Below are positions 47,619 through 58,321 of a stretch of 64,000 nucleotides of DNA, in pieces; within the stretch, counting starts at the first letter, position 1; the number at the start of each line of letters is the position of its first letter. The DNA is taken from NCBI RefSeq assembly GCF_947090785.1, contig NZ_OX352320.1, positions 3,523,001-3,587,000 of the forward strand, written 5' to 3'. The stretch is from Rheinheimera sp. MM224. GTDB taxonomy: Bacteria > Pseudomonadota > Gammaproteobacteria > Enterobacterales > Alteromonadaceae. The notes under the pieces are model-generated. The model saw only the letters and a program-made list of their open reading frames with translations. It had not been told where the DNA came from and did not search any database. A program made the translations under genes and the position numbers.

Positions 47619-48443
47619 ATGAAGGCGTTATCGCAATTCGTTTTAGTATCCAGTTTAGTGCTTAGCCAGTTTTCTTTTGCAAACACCGATACCACAGCTT
47701 TACAGCAGGCGGTGCAAAACCCAGCCCGTACTGAAGCCAATAAAGCGCGAGACCCATACCGACACCCGGTTGAAACCTTAGCTTTTTTTGGGGTGACACC
47801 ACAAAGTACACTAGTTGAAATATCCCCTGGCGGTGGCTGGTACACAGAAATTCTGGCTCCGTTACTCGCCAAAGAAGGCAAGTACTACGCGGCTCATTTT
47901 CCGGCCAACAGTACCTCAGAATACGCAACACGCAACCTCAAAGCATTTAAAGAGAAGCTGGCTGCCAGTGATGCTTACTCCCAGGTCGTAGTCACAGAAT
48001 TCTCTCCGTTACCTAATCAACAAGTCGCTCCTGCTAACAGCGCTGATGTGGTTCTGACCTTCCGTAACCTGCACAACTGGTATATGCAAAAAGGTGAACA
48101 AGGCATGATCGATGCTTTTGCTTCCTTTTACGCAGCTTTAAAACCGGGTGGTGTATTAGGTGTAGTCGAACACCGTTTACCAGAAGATAAAAAGACAGCC
48201 GACTGGTTAAAATCAGGCTACTTCCCGCAAAGTCTTGCGGTTGAATTGGCACAAAAAGCTGGTTTTGTTTTAGAAGAGAGCAGCGAAATTAACGCCAATC
48301 CAAAAGATACAGCGGATCACCCGGGTGGGGTCTGGACTTTGCCTCCTACTCTGTCACAAAAAGAGCAGGATAAAGACAAGTATCTGGCCATTGGTGAAAG
48401 TGACCGTATGACTCTGAAATTCCGCAAACCAGCAGCCAAATAG
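47619..48443 (+). CDS. Exported class I methyltransferase-like protein (COG4798)
   Basis: A 274-residue protein with a signal peptide, MKALSQFVLVSSLVLSQFSFA, then a SAM-methyltransferase fold: TLVEISPGGGWYTEILAPLL (motif I, about 66-85), DVVLTFRNLHNWY (about 145-157), and YAALKPGGVLGVVEHR. Export of a SAM-type fold is unusual since the periplasm is not known to hold SAM. Similar exported proteins are widespread in proteobacteria and have no clear role. Monocistronic between the trmJ promoter region and purD. Confidence 0.85.
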   Translation: MKALSQFVLVSSLVLSQFSFANTDTTALQQAVQNPARTEANKARDPYRHPVETLAFFGVTPQSTLVEISPGGGWYTEILAPLLAKEGKYYAAHFPANSTSEYATRNLKAFKEKLAASDAYSQVVVTEFSPLPNQQVAPANSADVVLTFRNLHNWYMQKGEQGMIDAFASFYAALKPGGVLGVVEHRLPEDKKTADWLKSGYFPQSLAVELAQKAGFVLEESSEINANPKDTADHPGGVWTLPPTLSQKEQDKDKYLAIGESDRMTLKFRKPAAK

Positions 48444-48517
48444 GCTGCTGTTTGTTTTAGTAACACTGATTTTTTAGTTTTTGATATTTTTAGTTTTTGA
48501 TTGAGGCGAGACTGACG

Positions 48518-49816
48518 ATGAAAGTATTAGTGATAGGTGGTGGTGGTCGTGAACATGCTCTGGCATGGAAAGCAGCACAATCGGCTCATGTGACACAAGT
48601 CTTTGTAGCTCCGGGCAACGCAGGTACTGCGCTGGAAGCTAATCTGACCAACGTGGCTATTGCAGCAGACGATGTGCCTGCCCTGACCGCTTTTGCCAAA
48701 AGCGAAGGCATAGCTTTGACTATAGTGGGTCCTGAAGCACCACTGGCCAAAGGTGTGGTTGATACCTTCCGTCAGCAAGGCTTAGCTATTTTTGGCCCAA
48801 CTCAGGCCTCTGCTCAGTTAGAAAGCTCAAAGGCTTTTGCCAAAGACTTTTTAGCCCGTCATAAAATCCCAACTGCGTCTTACGCTAACTTTACTGACGT
48901 AGAACCAGCTAAAGCTTATGTGAAAGCTTATATCGAAAAGCAGGGCACTCCTATAGTGATCAAGGCCGATGGTTTAGCTGCAGGCAAAGGCGTGATTATC
49001 GCCCAAACTGAAGCTGAAGCTTTTGCAGCCATTGACGATATGCTTGCTGGCAACAAGTTTGGTTCAGCTGGCAGCCGTGTGGTGATTGAAGAGTTTTTAA
49101 CAGGTGAAGAAGCCTCCTTTATTGTGATGGTCGACGGAACTCATGCATTAGCTTTTGCTTCGTCTCAGGATCACAAAGCCCGTGATGATGGCGACAAAGG
49201 TCCAAATACCGGTGGTATGGGTGCTTATTCCCCGGCGCCAGTTGTGACTCCTGCTGTCCATGATTGGGTCATGCAAAATGTAATTTACCCAACAGTGAAT
49301 GGAATGGCGTCTGAAGGTCATATCTACACAGGTTTCCTGTATGCAGGTTTGATGGTATCGCCTGATGGCACCTGTAAAGTGCTGGAATTTAACTGCCGTT
49401 TTGGTGACCCTGAAACTCAGCCTATCATGATGCGTTTACAGTCCGACTTAGTGGAACTGTGCCAGGCCGCTGTGGAAGGTAAATTAGCCCAGCAAGAAAT
49501 TAAATTCGACAGCCGTGCCGCTGTAGGCGTTGTGCTTGCTGCTGGTGGTTATCCGGATGATTACCGCAAAGGTGATGTGATTTCAGGTTTACCTACAGAA
49601 GACAGCCGTGAAGCCAAAGTATTCCACGCTGGCACTGTATTAAAAGACGGTCAGGTGCTGACAGCCGGCGGTCGTGTATTGTGTGCCACAGCCTTAGGAG
49701 CGAACGTAACTGCTGCACAAAAAGCGGCGTACGAGCTAACTGATAAGGTGCAGTGGGAAGGCGTCTTCAGCCGCAGGGATATAGGCTATCGTGCCATAGC
49801 TCGCGAGAAAAATTAA
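48518..49816 (+). CDS. purD: Phosphoribosylamine-glycine ligase
   Basis: Second step of purine synthesis (GAR synthetase); 432 residues. N-terminus MKVLVIGGGGREHALAWK; ATP-grasp motifs KADGLAAGKGVIIA (about 155-168), EEFLTGEEASFIVMVDG, SSQDHKARDDGDKGPNTGGMGAYSP, and EFNCRFGDPETQ. The ATG at 48518 follows GAGGCGAG. purH, its usual partner, is not adjacent. An ERIC-like element follows the stop at once. Confidence 0.97.
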   Translation: MKVLVIGGGGREHALAWKAAQSAHVTQVFVAPGNAGTALEANLTNVAIAADDVPALTAFAKSEGIALTIVGPEAPLAKGVVDTFRQQGLAIFGPTQASAQLESSKAFAKDFLARHKIPTASYANFTDVEPAKAYVKAYIEKQGTPIVIKADGLAAGKGVIIAQTEAEAFAAIDDMLAGNKFGSAGSRVVIEEFLTGEEASFIVMVDGTHALAFASSQDHKARDDGDKGPNTGGMGAYSPAPVVTPAVHDWVMQNVIYPTVNGMASEGHIYTGFLYAGLMVSPDGTCKVLEFNCRFGDPETQPIMMRLQSDLVELCQAAVEGKLAQQEIKFDSRAAVGVVLAAGGYPDDYRKGDVISGLPTEDSREAKVFHAGTVLKDGQVLTAGGRVLCATALGANVTAAQKAAYELTDKVQWEGVFSRRDIGYRAIAREKN

Positions 49817-49940
49817 ATCCCCGTCGTACTTGAAGCCGCAGTGTTGTTGACTTCGCCTCTCGCCCCAGTCACATAGGACTACTATGCTCCTGGGGTCTCG
49901 CTGGCTTGTCGCCTAACTGCAACATCAATTACTTAGGGTA
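49817..49940 (-). repeat. ERIC (IRU)-like intergenic repeat, copy C
   Basis: In the minus orientation relative to copies A and B. Contains CGCCCCAGTCACATAGGACT and CTATGCTCCTGGGGTCTCGC, which pair as the ERIC core, and the ends TCCCCGTCGTACTTGAAGCC and CAACATCAATTACTTAGGGT. It begins directly after the purD stop codon. The following 49941-50100 has no gene. Confidence 0.92.
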
Positions 49941-50100
49941 TTATTTTATCTTTAAGGCGCCGTTTGGCGCCTTTATTCTTTTTGTTCCGCCGTTCACAGC
50001 AATTTCATACGAAATTCAACGATTTACCCTTGTAGATTTTTCTGACTGCCTTAGGCTGTACACATCTGTACTTATGTATTTGTACCCAAGGACGCTTTTA

Positions 50101-51879
50101 ATGAAACTCTCTGTATTTACCTTACTGGTGCTTGCCACTGGTTCATTTGCTGTTTCTGCTGCATGTCAGACTGAAACCACTATTGCAGCAATTCAGGGCG
50201 ATGTTAAACAAAGCCCGCTGTTAAATAACACTGTGTCTACATCAGGTGTAGTGACTGCCCTGCTTTATCCAGATAGCAAAGCAGCTGGTGTTTTGCTGCA
50301 AAGCCTGACTCCAGACAACAATCCCAAAACCAGCGAAGCTTTATTTATTGCTGATAAAGAGATAGCTCGAACCGCTAAACCAGGTCAGCAATTGCTAGTG
50401 AAAGGTAAAGTCGCTGAACTCAATGGCATGACAGCTTTGGTGGACGTAACCAGTTCGGTATGTGGCCAACAAGCCAAACCAACACCTGTGGTAGCTAAAT
50501 TACCAGTGCAATCCAGGCAAGACTGGGAAGCTTTGGAAGGTCAGTATTTGTCTTTTCCTCAGCAGTTAGTCGTCAATGACAGTTACGGCTTGTCGCGGTA
50601 TGGCGAGTTGTTGCTGGCCGATAAAAGACTCTGGGTTGCTACTGAATTATACCGACCAGGCCAAGCTGCCACAGCCTTTGAACAGCAGCAGCGTTTAAGC
50701 GAGCTAACGCTGGACGATGGTATTTTTAAACAAAATCCAGACCCTGTGATTTTCCCTGACGGCAATTTATCGGCCAAGAATACTGTACGGGTGGGTGACA
50801 CAGTAAAAAACCTGCAGGGTTATCTGATTGAAACCAAACAAGGTTATCGATTAGTTGCGGCACAAGTGCCTGATTTTGAAGCCAGCAATGCAAGAACCGA
50901 AGCCCCTAAAGCCAAAGCTGCCGATCAAATCCGGGTTGCCAGTTTTAATGTGCTGAACTTTTTTACCGGTGAAACCGCAACCAATCCTTTCCCAACACGC
51001 CGTGGCGCTACAAATGCCAATGAGCTGCAGCGCCAGCAAGCAAAAATGATAGCGGCTTTATCCCGCATGGACGCTGACGTGATAGGTTTGCTGGAAGTAG
51101 AAAATAATGGTTTTGAAGAGCGCAGTGCTTTAGCCACTATAGTGCGCGAACTGAATAAAGCTTTAGGTGAAGAGCGGTATGCCTTTGTAAAACCAGAGGC
51201 TTCACAAGGCAATGATGCGATTAAAGTGGCTATTATCTATAACCAGCAAAAAGTGATTCAAGCAGGTAAAGCTGCGGTGACAGCGCAAGGGCCATTTGCT
51301 TATGGTTCACGTGCACCTTTAGCGCAGAGCTTTAAAGCCAAAACAGCTTCAACAACCTTTACCGTCAGTATTAATCACTTTAAATCCAAAGGCAGTTGCC
51401 CTGAACAGCACGCTAGCGCACTAGACAAGGCGAATAGTGATAACAAAGATGGCCAGGGCTGCTGGAATCAATCCCGTGTTGAGGCGGCTAAAGCCTTAAC
51501 TGCCTGGTTGCAGACTCAGCCGACAGGCGTCAATACACCGCATCAGTTGGTGATTGGCGATTTAAATGCCTATCGTCAGGAAGACCCAGTGTATGCTCTG
51601 GAACAAGCAGGTTGGGTGCATTTAGCGCCAACAGGTGAAGCGGGCCATTATTCTTATGTCTACAAAGGTCGCACCGGTTCTTTAGACCATGCCCTTGCCA
51701 GCAAAAGCATGGCCAAACAGCTGACTCAATTCCAGCACTGGAATATCAATGCAGACGAGCCTGCCGTTTTGGATTACAACACAGAGTTTAAATCAAACAC
51801 TCAGCAACAAAACTTGTATGCACCGGATCCGTTCCGCTCATCGGATCATGACCCTGTGCTGATCGACTTTAAGTTTTAA
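50101..51879 (+). CDS. Extracellular endonuclease/exonuclease/phosphatase-family nuclease
   Basis: A 592-residue secreted protein similar to ExeM/Xds-type extracellular DNases. Signal peptide MKLSVFTLLVLATGSFAVSA; an OB-fold-like region about 25-260; EEP catalytic domain about 280-590 with RVASFNVLNFFTG, GLLEVENNG (catalytic Glu), INHFKSKG (His), VIGDLNAYRQED (Asp/Asn) and SSDHDPVLID (Asp-His). No C-terminal sorting tail is present, unlike Shewanella ExeM. The ATG at 50101 begins the signal peptide. Its stop overlaps the convergent neighbour's stop. Confidence 0.88.
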   Translation: MKLSVFTLLVLATGSFAVSAACQTETTIAAIQGDVKQSPLLNNTVSTSGVVTALLYPDSKAAGVLLQSLTPDNNPKTSEALFIADKEIARTAKPGQQLLVKGKVAELNGMTALVDVTSSVCGQQAKPTPVVAKLPVQSRQDWEALEGQYLSFPQQLVVNDSYGLSRYGELLLADKRLWVATELYRPGQAATAFEQQQRLSELTLDDGIFKQNPDPVIFPDGNLSAKNTVRVGDTVKNLQGYLIETKQGYRLVAAQVPDFEASNARTEAPKAKAADQIRVASFNVLNFFTGETATNPFPTRRGATNANELQRQQAKMIAALSRMDADVIGLLEVENNGFEERSALATIVRELNKALGEERYAFVKPEASQGNDAIKVAIIYNQQKVIQAGKAAVTAQGPFAYGSRAPLAQSFKAKTASTTFTVSINHFKSKGSCPEQHASALDKANSDNKDGQGCWNQSRVEAAKALTAWLQTQPTGVNTPHQLVIGDLNAYRQEDPVYALEQAGWVHLAPTGEAGHYSYVYKGRTGSLDHALASKSMAKQLTQFQHWNINADEPAVLDYNTEFKSNTQQQNLYAPDPFRSSDHDPVLIDFKF

Positions 51880-52745
51880 GCCTTACAAACAAAAGCCAGC
51901 TGGTTGCGCTCTTTATTGAGCGCAAAACGGCTGACTTCAGTGCCACAGTCTTTGGATAAATCTAGCCACAAAGTCCAGCCTTGTTTACCTGTGGCTTGCC
52001 ACTGATAAATTTGCGGACCGGCAGACACCAGTAAAGTATCGGCCGACCACCAGACTAAATCTTGTCCTCCTGCCGGCAGTGCCAGTTCAATTTCAGTGGC
52101 TGTTTTCGTCTTTACATCATAAAAACTTAAATACAGCTGATTATCCTTTGCCTGAGTGTAATAAGCTTTTTGAGTGCCCGGCTGCCAGCTTAAAGCACGG
52201 CCTACACCTGTCGCCAGCGTCGTCAGCTTGCCGTTTTTATCCAGATAACGCACTGTATGGTTATCTTCTTTATCGCCCAGAATAAACAACAATAAATCCT
52301 GCTCGGGTCCCCATGCATGGTAACCCACCCCTTTGGGTTCAGCCTTGAGCAAGCTAGCGTTACCTTGCCAGTCCAGCTTCCATAATCGCTGCGTTTGATC
52401 CGCTTCCACTACCACCACAGAGACACCTGAACCATCAGGCAATAAAGTCGGTGAATATTCACTTAAGGCTGTTTTCGTCAGCACATCTTGTTTTTTATCC
52501 GCGATACGATAACGCCCAATATCGGTTTGCACCGCTGCATCTTTGCCCTGCTCTAGCGTAAAAAACAAGCTCTCCCCATCACCACTAAAAGCTGGCTGGT
52601 TGATATAAGTTGCAGTGCTATTAATCTTTACGGTGTTGGAAACAGACAAATCTTTTGATAAATCAGTCAGATATAAATTGTATTGCGGCAAGGCTGCTGC
52701 CACTGGCAAAGCCATAACAGCCAAAGCAAGAGAAAGTAGTCGCAC
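51876..52745 (-). CDS. Exported beta-propeller-like protein, hypothetical
   Basis: A 289-residue protein with a signal peptide (MRLLSLALAVMALPVAA) and repeating WD40/TolB-like blades: NQPAFSGDGESLFFTLE, EYSPTLLPDGSGVSVVVVE, GYHAWGPEQDLLLFILGD and RALSWQPGTQKAYYTQ. The start is GTG at 52745 behind AAGGA. Two Cys near the end (KDCGTE, AFVCKA) may form a disulfide. Function unknown; such proteins often bind proteins or report on substrates in the periplasm. Confidence 0.75.
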   Translation of the reverse strand: MRLLSLALAVMALPVAAALPQYNLYLTDLSKDLSVSNTVKINSTATYINQPAFSGDGESLFFTLEQGKDAAVQTDIGRYRIADKKQDVLTKTALSEYSPTLLPDGSGVSVVVVEADQTQRLWKLDWQGNASLLKAEPKGVGYHAWGPEQDLLLFILGDKEDNHTVRYLDKNGKLTTLATGVGRALSWQPGTQKAYYTQAKDNQLYLSFYDVKTKTATEIELALPAGGQDLVWWSADTLLVSAGPQIYQWQATGKQGWTLWLDLSKDCGTEVSRFALNKERNQLAFVCKA

Positions 52746-52853
52746 TTGATAGTCCTTGTGGGTTAATGAGCAGCAGCTTCATCACTGTGCTTGCAGTGAC
52801 CTTACTTTATCCTTTATGGTAGTCGGCTGACAATCAACACAACCTGGCTTTTT

Positions 52854-53747
52854 ATGTCTCACAAAAACCCCATTATTGCGGTCACAGGTTCCTCAGGTGC
52901 TGGCACTACGACTACCATGAGTGCCTTTTCGCATATATTCCGCAGCCTTGGTATTGATGCAGGTTTTGTTACTGGCGACTGTTTTCACAAATACAGCAGA
53001 CCAGAAATGGATCTGGAAGTACGTAAGGCTAAAGAGAAAGGCAAACATATCAGCTACTTTGGCGCCGAAGCCAATGACTTTGCCGCTTTAGAATCGCTGT
53101 TCTCAAGTTATGCCGAAACAGGCACAGGCAAAGTCCGACAGTATTTACATACCTTTGATGAAGCTGTGCCTTATAACCAACTGCCAGGTACTTTTACGCC
53201 ATGGCAGGATTTAAGACCCAACACTGACTTGTTGTTTTATGAAGGTTTGCATGGCGGTGTGGTAACAGAACAAAACAATGTGGCTCAGCATGTGGATTTG
53301 CTGATCGGCATGGTGCCTATAGTTAACTTAGAGTGGATTCAGAAAATTATCCGCGACACATCAGAACGGGGCCATAGCCGCGAAGCTGTGATGTCTAGCA
53401 TAGTGCGCAGTATGGATGACTACGTGAATCAAATAACACCGCAATTTTCCCGCACTCATATTAATTTTCAGCGTGTGCCTACTGTTGATACCTCCAACCC
53501 ATTCAGTGCTAAAGATATTCCGTCTTTAGATGAAAGCTTTGTGGTGATCCGTTTTCGCGGCATTAAACATGTCGACTTCCCTTATTACCTGCAAATGATC
53601 AACGGCGCTTTTATGTCGCGCGTTAATACACTGGTGGTGCCAGGCGGGAAAATGAATTTAGCGATGGAGCTGATTTTAACGCCGCTGGTAGAGCAGCTGA
53701 TTATTAAGCGTCGTCAGGCCAGGGGGCAAATTAACTGGCTAGAATAA
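52854..53747 (+). CDS. prkB: Phosphoribulokinase-like protein PrkB
   Basis: A 297-residue P-loop kinase. The Walker A motif is GSSGAGTTTT (about 12-21); other blocks are FHKYSRPEMD, HISYFGAEANDF, YEGLHGG, RDTSERGHSREAV and NFQRVPTVDTSNPF. It closely resembles E. coli PrkB. No RuBisCO or other Calvin-cycle gene is in the window, and E. coli PrkB has no established Calvin-cycle role. Activity on ribulose 5-phosphate is therefore uncertain. An ERIC-like element follows directly. Confidence 0.9.
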   Translation: MSHKNPIIAVTGSSGAGTTTTMSAFSHIFRSLGIDAGFVTGDCFHKYSRPEMDLEVRKAKEKGKHISYFGAEANDFAALESLFSSYAETGTGKVRQYLHTFDEAVPYNQLPGTFTPWQDLRPNTDLLFYEGLHGGVVTEQNNVAQHVDLLIGMVPIVNLEWIQKIIRDTSERGHSREAVMSSIVRSMDDYVNQITPQFSRTHINFQRVPTVDTSNPFSAKDIPSLDESFVVIRFRGIKHVDFPYYLQMINGAFMSRVNTLVVPGGKMNLAMELILTPLVEQLIIKRRQARGQINWLE

Positions 53748-53878
53748 ATCCCCTTCGTACTTGAAGCTGCAGCTTTGTTGCCTGCCTGTTTCCGGCACTG
53801 GTTTGGCTTCGGAACGGGCGCGGATAAACCACGCCCCTACGTGCCGCCGATCTGCAACTCCAATTACTTTGGGTATAG
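53748..53878 (-). repeat. ERIC-end repeat with a non-ERIC core, copy D
   Basis: Both ends match the other ERIC-like copies (TTCGTACTTGAAGCTGCAGC and TGCAACTCCAATTACTTTGG), but the 75-80 bp core is different: it lacks CCCCAG...CTGGGG and contains GGCACTGG...CGGATAAACCACGCCCC. It lies between prkB and the convergent speD. Confidence 0.85.
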
Positions 53879-53889
53879 CAGGGTCAGAG

Positions 53890-54696
53890 TTATTCCATTT
53901 CCGGTAAATTGCGGCCGTAAAAGATTTCCCGCATTTCGCGTTTCACTTTTTTGTTGATGGCTTTACGCTCACCATCATCCAGCTCGCCTACACCAGTACC
54001 AAACAGATAGTTGTTCAAGTCATACTCTTTGAGCATCATTTTGGTGTGGAACAGGTTTTCCTGATACACATTCACATCCACCATCTGGAAAGCATTTTTA
54101 GTCTGCTCGTCCATAAAATTCTGAATCGAATGAATAGGATGGTCTATGTAGTGTTTGACACCTTTCACATCACGGGTAAAACCACGCACCCGGTAATCTA
54201 TGGTCACTATGTCTGATTCAAAGCTGTGGATCAGGAAGTTCAGCGCCTTCAGTGGCGAAATTAAACCACAAGTTGAGACCTCAATATCCGCACGGAAGGT
54301 ACAGATGCCATCCTGTGGATGCACTTCAGGGTAGGTATGCACACAAATATGGCTTTTATCCAGGTGAGCCACCACAGAATCAGGTAATGGGCCCGGGTTT
54401 TCTGAGTTGTCCGGTGAACCTTCAATAGGTTCTTCACAAACCAGAATAGTTACGCTGGCGCCTTGTGGGTCGTAATCCTGCCGGGCAATATTTAAAATGT
54501 TAGCACCGATAATATCCACCACTTCACTCAGAATATCGGTCAGGCGGTCAGCATTGTATTGCTCGTCGATGTAGGAGATATACTCCTGACGGTGCTGCTC
54601 AGTCTGGGCATAACAGATATCGTAAATGCTGAAACTCAGGCTCTTGGTCAGGTTATTAAAACCATGCAGTCTTAGTTTTTCAAAAGGTTTAACCAC
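53890..54696 (-). CDS. speD: S-adenosylmethionine decarboxylase proenzyme
   Basis: Provides decarboxylated SAM for spermidine synthesis; 268 residues, the long gammaproteobacterial (class 1A) form. The self-cleavage site is between Lys and Ser in [12 protein letters not shown] (about 112-123), producing the pyruvoyl group. [18 protein letters not shown] and YGRNLPEME are typical. The start is GTG at 54696 with GAGGTAAAGAAG upstream. Convergent with prkB. Confidence 0.96.
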   Translation of the reverse strand: MVKPFEKLRLHGFNNLTKSLSFSIYDICYAQTEQHRQEYISYIDEQYNADRLTDILSEVVDIIGANILNIARQDYDPQGASVTILVCEEPIEGSPDNSENPGPLPDSVVAHLDKSHICVHTYPEVHPQDGICTFRADIEVSTCGLISPLKALNFLIHSFESDIVTIDYRVRGFTRDVKGVKHYIDHPIHSIQNFMDEQTKNAFQMVDVNVYQENLFHTKMMLKEYDLNNYLFGTGVGELDDGERKAINKKVKREMREIFYGRNLPEME

Positions 54697-54716
54697 GTCT
54701 TCTTTACCTCAATAGT

Positions 54717-54747
54717 CAGCGCTGTTGTTCAGTATAGAACAGCGCTG
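54717..54747 (-). other. Hairpin between the OsmC-family gene and speD
   Basis: A 10-bp stem CAGCGCTGTT/AACAGCGCTG with an 11-base loop; on the minus strand no T-run follows. It lies in the speD leader or the osmC-family 3' end and may stabilise RNA or act as a weak terminator. Confidence 0.55.
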
Positions 54748-54760
54748 ATGCAATCCTTAT

Positions 54761-55189
54761 TCATTCAGCTGATGGCTGTACTTCGGATTGTTTCACGCTA
54801 AAAGAATGCGTCACTTCGACACTTTGTGACAACATAATAGACACTGAACAGTATTTCTCAGCCGACAGATTCACCGCTTTCTCCACATGCTTTTCGCTGA
54901 CATCAAAACCTGTCACCACAAAATGCAGATGAATTTTACTGAATACACGAGGAATGGTTTCTACACGCTCGCCCGTTAAAATCACTTCACAATCCGTGAC
55001 TTGCTGTCTGGCTTTTTGCAAAATACTGACCACGTCAACAGAAGAACAGGCACCAGCCGCCATCAGCACCATTTCCATAGGGCTTGGAGCAGCGCTGCCT
55101 TCTTTATGAGCATCAAACACCACATTGTGGCCACTGTCAGAACGACCAATAAAGGTCTGGTCACCGGCCCATTTTACGCTGGCTTGCAT
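54761..55189 (-). CDS. yhfA: OsmC-family protein, YhfA-like
   Basis: A 142-residue OsmC/Ohr-fold protein. The two redox Cys expected for the fold are in AGACSSVDVVSIL (about 48) and AEKYCSVSIMLSQ (about 113). N-terminus VKWAGDQTFIGRSDSG and SPMEMVLMAAGACSSVD match YhfA, which in E. coli lies near crp. OsmC proteins reduce organic peroxides or bind small acyl groups; YhfA has no defined substrate. Confidence 0.88.
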   Translation of the reverse strand: MQASVKWAGDQTFIGRSDSGHNVVFDAHKEGSAAPSPMEMVLMAAGACSSVDVVSILQKARQQVTDCEVILTGERVETIPRVFSKIHLHFVVTGFDVSEKHVEKAVNLSAEKYCSVSIMLSQSVEVTHSFSVKQSEVQPSAE

Positions 55190-55258
55190 AGGAGATCCTG
55201 TTATCCGTAATAAAGAATAGTTATTTTACGGAAAACAGTCAGATGAGGCTAGTTAAGA

Positions 55259-55609
55259 TTAATCCATCAGAGCTGCAATAGCGGTATCAAACAGGTTTTT
55301 GATCAACAATGATATTTCCTGGATCAGCTCAGTTTGTTGTGCTGTGGCGGGCTCTTCCAGCACAGAAGCCAAAACTTCCTGGAAGTCATACAAAATACCA
55401 TCCACTTCACGCACTATCATGCTGCGATGGTTCATTTCCAGTTCGGTATGCTGAGTACAGAGCTGGATAATTTGTTCAGCGATGGACTCTTCCAGCACTT
55501 CACCCAGAGTTTTAGCTCCAGCGACGACAGGGCCACGTTGTTCGAACAGCGACAAATGCTCTGTCAAAAACTGGATCAGATGCTCATAGCCGGGTTTATC
55601 AGTTACCAT
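55259..55609 (-). CDS. DUF3802-like protein
   Basis: A 116-residue helical, acidic protein with the start MVTDKPGYEHLIQFLTEHLSLFE and the block LEEPATAQQTELIQEISLLIKNLFDTAI. It resembles the uncharacterised DUF3802 family of Vibrio and Shewanella. I chose the ATG at 55609; a GTG at 55633 is open. No enzymatic motifs seen. It stands alone between the astD terminator and the osmC-family gene. Confidence 0.7.
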   Translation of the reverse strand: MVTDKPGYEHLIQFLTEHLSLFEQRGPVVAGAKTLGEVLEESIAEQIIQLCTQHTELEMNHRSMIVREVDGILYDFQEVLASVLEEPATAQQTELIQEISLLIKNLFDTAIAALMD

Positions 55610-55730
55610 ACAAAAAGGACACCTATAGTGCACAAAACTGGATACTAGACTCTATCTGAGCATGGCACAAAAGCCCAGACAAGTTGTCGTTAAGTGAGTG
55701 TCATTTAAGCAAATTTTTTTTCATAAAACA

Positions 55731-55751
55731 AATCGGGGCTATGCCCCGATT
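55731..55751 (-). terminator. Terminator of the argD-astA-astD unit
   Basis: AATCGGGGC/GCCCCGATT with a TAT loop, followed on the minus strand by TGTTTTATG. It lies 33 bp past the astD stop. Confidence 0.88.
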
Positions 55752-55783
55752 GAAATAAAACTAAAAAACAGCTTTTGCCGGGA

Positions 55784-57268
<1,485 letters not shown>

Positions 57269-57275
57269 TTAAAGA

Positions 57276-58292
57276 TTAAATCCGGGCTAAACGCACCCAG
57301 TCGCCGTTACCCACCTGCAATAGTTGCGCACATTCAGCAGGTAAGATCACCTGGGTGCTGTCTTCTTCCAGTTGCAGATAAAGCCAGGTCGCTCTGAAGT
57401 CTTCCAGTTTGGTGTTTGACACCATATAGGATTGACCACCTGTGACAGTACCAATCTGAACTTGCAGCTTACGACTGCCCCGCACACTGCGGATATGCTC
57501 TACTTTGGCTTCAACTGTAGGGCCTGCATCAAAAATATCGACATAACCTGTATTGGAAAAACCTTCCGATTGCAGCAAGGCTAAAGCCGGACGGGTTTTT
57601 TCGTGCACTTTACCAATGACAGCCTGAGCTTCTTTACTTAATAAGGTGACGTAAATCGGATATTTTGGCATCAGTTCGGCAATGAATACCTTCTGGCCTA
57701 TACCTGTCAGGTAGTCAGCTGTGGGGAAATCAACTGAGAAGAAGCTGTCCTGCAGCCATTTCCAAAACGGAGAGTGACCATCTTCATCCGACACGCCACG
57801 CATCTCAGCGATGACCCGGTCAGCAAAACGCGAACGGAATTCGGCGATAAACAAAAAGCGGAACTTCGATAGCAAACGACCATTGTTTTTCTTACGGCTC
57901 GACTCGCGTAAAAACAAAGTACAAAGCTCTGACACTCCGGTGTAGTCATTACACAACGTCAGAATATCTACCGGGTTGTAGACACCTAAAGCGCGGGACG
58001 TATGCACTACTTTACCTAAATGGTAATGATAAAACGCATCTTCCAGACCTACAGCAGCTTCGATAGCACTGGTGCCAACTACAGCGCCGGTTTCAGGGTC
58101 TTCCAGTACAAACAGATAGCCTTCATCACCTGGCTTCTCAACCTTTTTGGCAAAGGAGGCTTCGGATCGGCTGATCTTACGTTGTAACAACTCATCATTG
58201 ACGGGCAACGAAGTAAAGCCATGACCTGATTCGACAGCAATGTCGTACAGTTCAGCATAATCTTCGGCTCGGATTGGGCGAATGACCATCAT
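57276..58292 (-). CDS. astA: Arginine N-succinyltransferase
   Basis: First step of the AST pathway: succinyl-CoA + Arg; 338 residues. N-terminus VIRPIRAEDYAELYDIAVESGHGFTSLPVNDELL; HYHLGKVVHTSRALGVYNPVDILTLCNDYTG; SRKKNNGRLLSKFRFLFIAEFRSRFADRVIAEMRG; and PIYVTLLSKEAQAVIGKVHEKTRPAL. A single-polypeptide enzyme of the GNAT-like AstA family. Preceded by argD with an intergenic hairpin; astB and astE are not in the window. Confidence 0.96.
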   Translation of the reverse strand: MMVIRPIRAEDYAELYDIAVESGHGFTSLPVNDELLQRKISRSEASFAKKVEKPGDEGYLFVLEDPETGAVVGTSAIEAAVGLEDAFYHYHLGKVVHTSRALGVYNPVDILTLCNDYTGVSELCTLFLRESSRKKNNGRLLSKFRFLFIAEFRSRFADRVIAEMRGVSDEDGHSPFWKWLQDSFFSVDFPTADYLTGIGQKVFIAELMPKYPIYVTLLSKEAQAVIGKVHEKTRPALALLQSEGFSNTGYVDIFDAGPTVEAKVEHIRSVRGSRKLQVQIGTVTGGQSYMVSNTKLEDFRATWLYLQLEEDSTQVILPAECAQLLQVGNGDWVRLARI

Positions 58293-58321
58293 AGTCGCTT
58301 ACTCCAGTTATTTTGCTTCAG

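Noticed and set aside
49906..50100. N-terminal extension of the secreted nuclease
   Set aside because: It would run from inside the ERIC-like repeat and place 65 residues before a clear signal peptide.
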